Shown here piece by piece: positions 56,710 through 64,000 of a stretch of DNA of 64,000 nucleotides; position 1 is the stretch's first letter; every line of letters begins with the position of its first letter. A model generated the notes under the pieces. The model ran no database searches and was not told the DNA's origin. It was given only the letters and a program-made list of their open reading frames with translations. Source of the DNA: CALKJU01 sp035326425 (GTDB lineage: Bacteria > Pseudomonadota > Alphaproteobacteria > Geminicoccales > Geminicoccaceae); contig DAOLFG010000019.1 in NCBI GenBank assembly GCA_035326425.1, positions 9,304 to 73,303 of the forward strand, given 5' to 3'. The translations under genes were made by a program, and so were the position numbers.

Positions 56710-58310
56710 GCGCCTGGTCCTCGCACCTGATGATCCTGCCGATCGTGCTGCCGCTGGCCGCCGGCGCCCTCATGCTGCTGCTGGCGCACGGCCGCCATGT
56801 CGCCAAGACCTTCATCGGCCTCTGCTCGACGATCGGCCAGTTCGGCCTGGCCCTCATGCTGCTCCGGATCGCCGATGCCGGCGTGGCGCAGGTCGGGGTC
56901 TACCGGCTGGGCGACTGGCCGGCCTTGTTCGGAATCGTGCTGGTGGTCGACCGGCTGTCGGCGGTGATGCTGCTCCTGACCAGCATCCTGGCGCTCTGCG
57001 CGCTGCTGTTCTCGCTCGCCCGCTGGCAGCGGGCCGGCATGCATTTCCAGCCGCTGTTCCAGTTCCTACTGATGGGCCTCAACGGCGCCTTCCTCACCGG
57101 CGACCTGTTCAACCTGTTCGTGTTCTTCGAGGTCATGCTGGCGGCTTCGTACGGCCTGGCCCTGCACGGCTCGGGCATCGCGCGGGTCAGGGCGGGCCTG
57201 CAGTACATCGCCGTCAACCTGCTGGCCTCGATGCTGTTCCTGATCGGTGTCAGCCTGATCTACGGCATGGCCGGCACGCTCAACATGGCCGACCTCGCCG
57301 CCCGCATACCCTCGGTGCCGGCCGAGAACCGCATGCTGCTGGAGGCCGGGGCGGCGATCCTGGGGATCGCGTTCCTGGTCAAGGCCGGGATGTGGCCGCT
57401 GTGCTTCTGGCTGCCCACCACCTATACCGCCGCTGCGGCGCCGGTGGCCGCCGTCTTCGCCATCATGACCAAGGTCGGCGTCTACGTCGTGCTGCGCCTG
57501 TGGCTGCTGTTCTTCGGCCACGACACCGCCGACGGCTTCGGCGGACCGGTGCTGCTGTTCGGTGGCATGGCGACCATCGTCTTCGGCGCCATCGGCGTCC
57601 TGGCCTCGCAGGACAGCCGCCACCTCGTCGCCTTCAGCGTGCTGGTGTCCTCGGGCACGCTGCTGGCAGCCATCGGCACCGGCCAGGCGGCCGTCACCGG
57701 CGGCGGCCTGTTCTATCTCGCCAGCTCGACGCTGGCGATCGGCGCCTTCTTCCTGCTGGTCGAGCTGGTCGACCGCAACCGCGACGCCTATGCCGACGTG
57801 CTGGCGGTGACGATGGAGGCCGGCGGCTGGGAGGACGAGGAGGAAGAGGAGGAGGAGGACGAATCCGGCATCGCCGTGCCGGCCACCATGACCGTGCTCG
57901 GTGCCTGCTTCCTCGCCTGCGCCCTGATTCTGGCCGGCCTGCCGCCATTGTCGGGCTTCATCGGCAAGCTGGCCCTGCTCGACGGCATCCTCCGCCAGCC
58001 GCAGCTGCCGGCATCCGCATGGGCGCTGGTCGCGGTCCTGATCCTGTCGAGCCTCGCCGCGCTGATAGCCCTCACGCGCGCCGGCATCCGCTCGTTCTGG
58101 CTGCCGCTAGATCACGCCGTGCCGCGCGTCGGCATCGTCGAGCTGACGCCCGTGCTCTGCCTGCTGCTGGCCTGTGTGGCCATGACCGTCGAGGCCGGCC
58201 CGGTGATGCGCTACCTCCGGGCCACCGCCGACTCGCTGCACACCCCGGGAGGCTATGTCGAGGGCGTCATCACGCCGCCGGGGCCGGCCGACGGGAGCAC
58301 GGCCCCATGA
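56706..58310 (+). CDS. mrpD: Mrp antiporter subunit D with acidic cytoplasmic insert
   Basis: 534 residues. Antiporter-like key residues in FFEVMLAASYGLAL (Glu) and LVKAGMWPLCFWLP (Lys). A run of nearly only Glu/Asp (WEDEEEEEEEDESG, about residues 373-387) lies in a loop between helices where most MrpD proteins have a short linker. GTG start at 56706 overlapping mrpC. Confidence 0.93.
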   Translation: MSAWSSHLMILPIVLPLAAGALMLLLAHGRHVAKTFIGLCSTIGQFGLALMLLRIADAGVAQVGVYRLGDWPALFGIVLVVDRLSAVMLLLTSILALCALLFSLARWQRAGMHFQPLFQFLLMGLNGAFLTGDLFNLFVFFEVMLAASYGLALHGSGIARVRAGLQYIAVNLLASMLFLIGVSLIYGMAGTLNMADLAARIPSVPAENRMLLEAGAAILGIAFLVKAGMWPLCFWLPTTYTAAAAPVAAVFAIMTKVGVYVVLRLWLLFFGHDTADGFGGPVLLFGGMATIVFGAIGVLASQDSRHLVAFSVLVSSGTLLAAIGTGQAAVTGGGLFYLASSTLAIGAFFLLVELVDRNRDAYADVLAVTMEAGGWEDEEEEEEEDESGIAVPATMTVLGACFLACALILAGLPPLSGFIGKLALLDGILRQPQLPASAWALVAVLILSSLAALIALTRAGIRSFWLPLDHAVPRVGIVELTPVLCLLLACVAMTVEAGPVMRYLRATADSLHTPGGYVEGVITPPGPADGSTAP

Positions 58311-58795
58311 CGCGCTGGCTGCCGCACCCGCTGCTGTCGGGCTTCCTGCTGGCGTTCTGGCTGCTGCTCAACCAGAGCCTCAGTCCCGGCCATCTGCTGC
58401 TGGGGCTCGTGCTGGGGCTGGTCGGCGGGCTGATGGTGCAGCCGCTCGAGCTGCCGGCGTCCAATATCCGCCGGCCGCTCGCCCTCCTCCGGCTGATCGG
58501 CCGCGTGCTCGTCGACATCGTCCGCTCCAACATCGCCGTCGCCCGCATCGTGCTGGGCCTCGGACAGGAGGAGCGCGTCTCGGGTTTCATGGCCATCCGG
58601 CTGGAGCTGCGCAACCGCTACGGCCTCGCCGTGCTGGCCTGCATCATCACCGCCACCCCGGGGACCATCTGGGTGAGCTTCGATTCCGCCACCGGCCGCC
58701 TGCTGATCCACGTCCTCGACCTCGTCGACGAGGCGACCTGGACGCGCACGATCAAGCACCGCTACGAACGCCTGCTGCTCGAGATCTTCCGATGA
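58307..58795 (+). CDS. mrpE: Mrp antiporter subunit E
   Basis: 162 residues with LLAFWLLLNQSLSPGHLLLG, then VDIVRSNIAVARIVLG and CIITATPGTIWVSFD. Small membrane subunit needed for the complex. ATGA overlaps on both sides. Confidence 0.92.
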   Translation: MTRWLPHPLLSGFLLAFWLLLNQSLSPGHLLLGLVLGLVGGLMVQPLELPASNIRRPLALLRLIGRVLVDIVRSNIAVARIVLGLGQEERVSGFMAIRLELRNRYGLAVLACIITATPGTIWVSFDSATGRLLIHVLDLVDEATWTRTIKHRYERLLLEIFR

Positions 58796-59073
58796 GCGCC
58801 GCCATCCTCAACGCCGCCATCCTGGCCGCCCAGGTCATGCTGGCGCTGGCCATGGCCTGTGCCGCCTGGCGGATGCTGCGCGGACCGCGCGCCCAGGACC
58901 GGGTGCTCGGGCTCGACACGCTCTACATCAACGCCATGCTGCTGCTGGTGGTGTTCGGCATCCGCTCGGGCAGCACGCTCTATTTCGAGGCCGCCCTGGT
59001 GATAGCGCTCGTCGGCTTCATCGCCACGGCGGCGATGGCCAAGTTCCTGATGCGTGGCGAGGTGATCGAATGA
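58792..59073 (+). CDS. mrpF: Mrp antiporter subunit F
   Basis: 93 residues, three helices; the RGPRAQDRVLGLDTLYINAM motif is characteristic of MrpF. ATGA overlap with mrpE. Confidence 0.92.
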   Translation: MSAAILNAAILAAQVMLALAMACAAWRMLRGPRAQDRVLGLDTLYINAMLLLVVFGIRSGSTLYFEAALVIALVGFIATAAMAKFLMRGEVIE

Positions 59074-59423
59074 CCGCCGCCGCCGAGCTGCCGGTCTGGG
59101 CCGCCCTGCTCACCGCCCTGCTGCTGCTGGCCGGCGCCGGCCTGACGCTGATCGGCTCGTTCGGCCTGCTGCGGCTCCAGAGCTTCTACGAGCGGGTCCA
59201 TTCCCCCACCCTGGGCTCGACGCTCGGCATGGCCTGCGTGCTGGCGGCCTCGATGCTGTTCTTCAGCGTGCTCGAGACGCGGCCGATCCTGCACGAGATC
59301 CTGATCGCGGTCTTCGTCACCGTGACCACGCCGATCTCGCTGATGCTGCTGGCCAACGCGGCATTGTTCCGCGACCAGTCGGAGGGCAGCGACCAGGTCC
59401 CGGGCCCCGAGCAGCCGCCATGA
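59070..59423 (+). CDS. mrpG: Mrp antiporter subunit G
   Basis: 117 residues: LTLIGSFGLLRLQSFYERVH, SPTLGSTLGMACVL and FVTVTTPISLMLL. Last Mrp subunit; ATGA overlap leads into the YjbR gene. Confidence 0.92.
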   Translation: MTAAAELPVWAALLTALLLLAGAGLTLIGSFGLLRLQSFYERVHSPTLGSTLGMACVLAASMLFFSVLETRPILHEILIAVFVTVTTPISLMLLANAALFRDQSEGSDQVPGPEQPP

Positions 59424-59818
59424 CCGACGATCCGGTCGCCCGCCTGCGCGCCATCTGCCTCGCCCTGCCCGGGGCGACCGAGAAGGAAGCCTGGGGCGAT
59501 CCCACCTTCCGCGTCCGCGACAGGATCTTCGCCATGCCGAAGGTCGGCGACGGCCGGATCTCGGTCTGGCTCAAGGCCCCGCCGGGTGCCCAGGAAATCC
59601 TGATCGGCGCCGATCCCGAGCTGTTCTTCCGTCCGCCCTATGTCGGCCACAAGGGCTGGGTCGGCATGCGCCTCGACCGCGAGCCGGACTGGGCGGAAGT
59701 GAAGGCGCTGGTCGAGCGCAGCTACAGGCTGACCGCACCGAAGCGACTGGCCGGCAAACTGTCGCAATTCGGCGACAACCACCGAGGACTGTTGTCGCTC
59801 GGCGTCATTTACTCATGA
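59420..59818 (+). CDS. MmcQ/YjbR-family DNA-binding-fold protein
   Basis: 132 residues: LPGATEKEAWGDPTFRVRD, RISVWLKAPPGAQEILI, FRPPYVGHKGWVGMRLD and a C-terminal SYRLTAPKRLAGKL. Fold known from E. coli YjbR; role unknown. Translated directly after mrpG (ATGA), so carried on the antiporter transcript. Confidence 0.85.
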   Translation: MTDDPVARLRAICLALPGATEKEAWGDPTFRVRDRIFAMPKVGDGRISVWLKAPPGAQEILIGADPELFFRPPYVGHKGWVGMRLDREPDWAEVKALVERSYRLTAPKRLAGKLSQFGDNHRGLLSLGVIYS

Positions 59819-59902
59819 TCTGAGGTCTACCGCCGGTAGACCATGCGCAACCTCCCGCCTACGCTTCGCCGCACAGAAGCCGGAAGCGGAAAGGGGAAAC
59901 GC

Positions 59903-61327
<1,425 letters not shown>

Positions 61328-61348
61328 GCGCAGCCGGCGGTGTCTCGA

Positions 61349-61888
61349 TTTGAATTTCGGCTTCTGGGCGGTATGCCACCGTCTCGTTTGGGTACCGCCC
61401 ATTGAGCTACAAACGCGCATGGCACAGACAGATCAGAACGTGATCAACTTGCGGATCATCATCGAGCGGCCGGTCATCGGCGTGCTCCACAGCCTTCAGG
61501 CCAAGGACGAATCGCCGCTCGATCCGAAATGTTCGCGTGACGGCGAGCCGCTCCTGTTCGATTTTCAAGTCCGCATGGAGCCGGGGTACAAATTCTTCGG
61601 CGATCAGGTGCGCCGCGAAGGTCCCGTGCGGAGATTCGTCTACATTCGTGTCGGCCAATTGGCCGGCGACCCTTCCTCGCCCTGGTCCCGCCGGATGAAG
61701 ATCGACATCCACGACATCGGAAACGACCTGCTGGATCGTGCGGTCAACAGCGGAGGGATCGTCGAAACGACAGTCATCGGCACCGACAAGGACGGCACTC
61801 CCACCTGCGCCACGGTGCGGCCGACGGGGCGGCGCATCGTCGAGCGCTGAAGCCGAATGGCTGCATGAGTCGCAAGCCGAAATTCAAA
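61349..61888. repeat. 15-bp inverted repeats flanking the DUF5990 gene
   Basis: TTTGAATTTCGGCTT at 61349-61363 and its exact reverse complement at 61874-61888. Similarity extends outward imperfectly (GCGGT...GTC...TTTG). The enclosed gene is less GC-rich than its neighbours. No transposase is present. A small mobile cassette or paired transcript-end signal would explain it. Confidence 0.5.
61419..61850 (+). CDS. DUF5990-like protein
   Basis: 143 residues starting at ATG 61419: INLRIIIERPVIGVLHSLQA, LLFDFQVRMEPGYKFFGDQV, RRFVYIRVGQLAGD and SRRMKIDIHDIG. The layout matches DUF5990 proteins, which have no known function. Lower G+C than flanks and placed between inverted repeats. Confidence 0.65.
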   Translation: MAQTDQNVINLRIIIERPVIGVLHSLQAKDESPLDPKCSRDGEPLLFDFQVRMEPGYKFFGDQVRREGPVRRFVYIRVGQLAGDPSSPWSRRMKIDIHDIGNDLLDRAVNSGGIVETTVIGTDKDGTPTCATVRPTGRRIVER

Positions 61889-61963
61889 CCACGACACTAC
61901 CGCACAGACGGGCGCTCGTAGTGTCCTGGCCACACAGCCCTGCCCGTTCGATGGACCGCGAGC

Positions 61964-62800
61964 ATGATCCGCGTGACGGCGATCGAGACCGGCAAGGCGC
62001 GCATGAAGACGGCCCAGCGCACCGGCCGCGACGAACGCGGCGCCATCGGCCGCAAGATCGACATCTTCCGCGACCCGAGCTGGGTCGATCCGGTGCCGAT
62101 CCTGTGCTTCCTGGTCGAGCACCCCGAAGGCCGCTTCCTGGTCGACACCGGCGACACCTGGCGCAACTCCGTGCCCGGCTACCTGCCGGGCTGGAATCCC
62201 TTCTACAAGCAGGTCCAGATTCGCGTCGCACCGCACGAGGAGGTGGGCCCGCGCCTCCTGGCGCTCGGGCTCGATCCGGCGGCCGACATCGGCACCGTCA
62301 TCCTCACCCATTTCCACCACGACCACACCGGCGGGCTCGACCACTTTCCGCGCAGCCGCATCGTCGGCCCGCGCGCCAACTACGCCGTCTCCCGCGGCCT
62401 GCGCGGCATGATGACCGGCTGCCTGCCGCAACGCTGGCCGATCTGGCTCGAGCCGGAGCTCGTCGAGATGGACGGCCCCGCGGTCGGCCCGTTTCCGGCC
62501 TCCCACCCCATCACCCGCGACCGCCGCATCCTGCTGGTGCCGACGCCGGGCCATGTCGACGGCCATGTCTCGGTCGTCGTGCGCGGCGAGGGCGTCACCT
62601 GGCTCCTCGCCGGCGACGCCACCTATTCGCAGGCCAACCTGCTGGCCGAAAGGACCGACGGCGTCACCAACGATCCCGCCACGGCCCTGGCGACGCTCCG
62701 GACGATCCGCCGCTTCGCCGCGCAGGAGCCGACGATTCTCCTCCCCGCCCACGACCCGGAGGGACCGGCGCGCTTGGCGGCGGGCTCGGTCCTGGCCTGA
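61964..62800 (+). CDS. Metallo-beta-lactamase-fold lactonase-like hydrolase
   Basis: 278 residues. Dinuclear zinc motif THFHHDHTGGLDH, further ligands in PTPGHVDGH, LLAGDATYS and LLPAHDPEG. The layout is that of AiiA/AttM acyl-homoserine-lactone lactonases, though lactone substrate is not proven. No LuxI/LuxR genes nearby. Confidence 0.85.
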   Translation: MIRVTAIETGKARMKTAQRTGRDERGAIGRKIDIFRDPSWVDPVPILCFLVEHPEGRFLVDTGDTWRNSVPGYLPGWNPFYKQVQIRVAPHEEVGPRLLALGLDPAADIGTVILTHFHHDHTGGLDHFPRSRIVGPRANYAVSRGLRGMMTGCLPQRWPIWLEPELVEMDGPAVGPFPASHPITRDRRILLVPTPGHVDGHVSVVVRGEGVTWLLAGDATYSQANLLAERTDGVTNDPATALATLRTIRRFAAQEPTILLPAHDPEGPARLAAGSVLA

Positions 62801-62828
62801 TACGCCAGGTCGGGTCGCCCCGCTCAGG

Positions 62829-63755
62829 TCATGCCTGGAACCAGGCGGCGATCTCGGCAGCCGCCCACTTCGGATCCTCGCGGTGCGGGAAATGGCCGAG
62901 CCCGTCGAGGGGCGCGAAATCGAGATCGGCGAAAAACTCGCCCAGCCGATCGGCCCATTCGACCTTGAGCACCGGATCGAGCGCCCCCCAGCGTACACGC
63001 GCCGGCACCGTGATCGCCGGCAGCTTCGGCACCTCGCCCCGCATCGCCGCGAGGCGTGCCGCATTGGCGCTGACGTACCAGTCGAACCCGCCCTGCAGGT
63101 TTCCGGGTTTGAGGAAATTGTCGACCCAGGCCTCCAGCACCTCGCCCTCGAACGCCGCCGGATTCCCCGCCGCCCAATACCGCAGCATGTTGCCGAAATA
63201 GATTCGGCAGGCTTCCCGCGACGACCCGATCAGCGCCGCCGCCCACGGCTTCTGATGAAACGACTGGTACCAGATCTCCTTCAGATGCTCCGGCACCGCC
63301 CAGCGCGATCCGATGCCGGCATAGGGGCAGTCGAAGAAGAACAGCCGGCTCAGCCGCTCCGAATGCGCCCGCGCGAACACCTGCGCCACGTAGGCCCCGA
63401 CGTCGTGGCTGACCAGGCCCACCCTCGACAGCCCGAGATGGTCCAGCAGCGCCAGCAGATCCCCGGCATGCACCTCCGGCCCGACCCGATCCGACGGCCC
63501 CTCGTCCGGCTTCGGGCTGTCACCGAAGCCGCGCAAATCCGGCGCGATCAGCTCGAACCGGTCGGCGAGGCGCTGCATCACCGGCTCCCAGGTGAGCCAG
63601 AACTCCGGCCAGCCATGCAGCAGGACGAGCGGCGGGCCGGAGCCGATGCGGGCGAAGTGGAGGGTTGTGCCGTTGGCGGTGAAGGTGTCGTGTCGGACAG
63701 AATGGGCCACGACGGTTCCTTCCGCGAGCGAAGGTCCGGATTGCGCCAAAGTCAT
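62829..63755 (-). CDS. Alpha/beta hydrolase, epoxide-hydrolase/haloacid-dehalogenase type
   Basis: 308 residues. Oxyanion motif VLLHGWPEFW, nucleophile elbow SHDVGAYVA with an aspartate nucleophile (as in epoxide hydrolases and haloacetate dehalogenases, not esterases), and catalytic histidine near LDGLGHFPHRED. Start ATG 63755. Convergent with the lactonase-like gene. Confidence 0.87.
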   Translation of the reverse strand: MTLAQSGPSLAEGTVVAHSVRHDTFTANGTTLHFARIGSGPPLVLLHGWPEFWLTWEPVMQRLADRFELIAPDLRGFGDSPKPDEGPSDRVGPEVHAGDLLALLDHLGLSRVGLVSHDVGAYVAQVFARAHSERLSRLFFFDCPYAGIGSRWAVPEHLKEIWYQSFHQKPWAAALIGSSREACRIYFGNMLRYWAAGNPAAFEGEVLEAWVDNFLKPGNLQGGFDWYVSANAARLAAMRGEVPKLPAITVPARVRWGALDPVLKVEWADRLGEFFADLDFAPLDGLGHFPHREDPKWAAAEIAAWFQA

Positions 63756-63777
63756 CGAGCAGCCCAAGACCGGAGGG

Positions 63778-64000
63778 CTAGGGCGCAGGGCCGGTGACGA
63801 AGGGCATGATGTCCACACCGTCTCCTGGAAAGACCGTGAAATGCGGATGATTCTCGAAGAGGCGAGCGGCGGCCTCCACGCTCTCGGCCTCGACGACGAT
63901 GTAGCCGCAGAACGGGTTCACGGCGTCGGCGATGCCGTCCCTGGTCACGCGTTTCGTCTTGCCGACCATTCCCCCGCGATCGGGGAACGATGCGGCGTTC
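63778..64000 (-). CDS. YCII-family protein, 5' end beyond window
   Basis: The minus-strand frame is open to the window edge (codons before ATG 63967-63969 read NAASFPDRGG), so the visible 63-residue stretch is a C-terminal part. CGYIVVEAESVEAAARLF and FTVFPGDGVDIMPFVTG match the end of YCII/DGPF-domain proteins. Small unknown-function protein, 22 nt upstream of the hydrolase start. Confidence 0.65.
   Translation of the reverse strand, partial: NAASFPDRGGMVGKTKRVTRDGIADAVNPFCGYIVVEAESVEAAARLFENHPHFTVFPGDGVDIMPFVTGPAP

Overview
This window is high-GC DNA (visibly well above 60% G+C almost throughout) densely packed with short-gap operons. It looks like an alphaproteobacterial chromosome from an organism that can oxidise methanol or other alcohols with a lanthanide-type quinoprotein. 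The evidence is a XoxF-type PQQ dehydrogenase (30420-32276) with its usual satellites: a c-type cytochrome, a XoxJ-like binding protein, a SoxYZ-like carrier, a quinoprotein-relay metallohydrolase, a beta-propeller and a PQQ-system binding protein. A second set of genes belongs to tetrahydromethanopterin (H4MPT)-linked formaldehyde oxidation: DUF6513 and DUF447 proteins, an AfpA/DmrB flavoprotein, an MfnE-like kinase and the FhcC subunit. A copper nitrite reductase of the three-cupredoxin kind known from Hyphomicrobium denitrificans adds denitrification potential. I cannot settle the genus.

Layout. 1-3125 (minus): treY (cut by the window edge), glgC, and a small-RNA gene with promoter and terminator. 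3378-12801: an aldehyde dehydrogenase, then a mostly minus-strand stretch mixing C1 genes with two VapC toxin-antitoxin modules and a P1B ATPase, then two convergent genes (folP-like, RraA-like). 12919-21646: HupE, then a seven-gene minus-strand operon (ABC binding protein, ABC permease, three secreted proteins, folK, BKACE), then a GFA protein and three PQQ-catabolism genes. 21841-25436: DUF1289 protein, a GntR regulator with a DapA-family lyase, YciI. 25539-33616: nirK, the quinoprotein relay operon, folB, xoxF, and a third toxin-antitoxin module joined to a DUF2380 gene. 33738-38637: an AT-richer GH5 hydrolase, an SDR protein and three tandem RTX proteins. 38734-43950: a 2OG oxygenase, an SRPBCC protein, xoxJ-rhodanese and xoxG-like genes, pabC, carbonic anhydrase. 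44033-46945: pabA, pabB and an HTH regulator, interrupted by an artefactual 100-N gap. 47052-53302: folP, msrQ, fhcC, two Gfo/Idh/MocA dehydrogenases, TetR. 53441-59818: a complete Mrp Na+/H+ antiporter operon plus a YjbR protein. 59903-64000: an AGCS symporter, a DUF5990 gene between inverted repeats, a lactonase-like MBL protein, an alpha/beta hydrolase and a YCII fragment.

How the genes work together. XoxF would oxidise methanol in the periplasm and pass electrons to the cytochrome at 41313. The formaldehyde produced would be handled by the H4MPT route, of which only fragments lie here. The pterin and pABA genes (folB, folK, two folP copies, pabA, pabB, pabC) could supply folate and perhaps H4MPT. 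Most unusual is how the C1 genes are placed: several are translationally coupled to the 3' end of an unrelated operon, and three of these sit directly behind a VapC-type toxin gene.

The strongest candidates for something undescribed are the toxin/C1-gene coupling, the ABC operon without an ATPase that carries three unknown secreted proteins, the repeat coiled-coil protein at the head of the quinoprotein relay operon, the XoxJ-rhodanese fusion, and the small RNA at 3038-3125.
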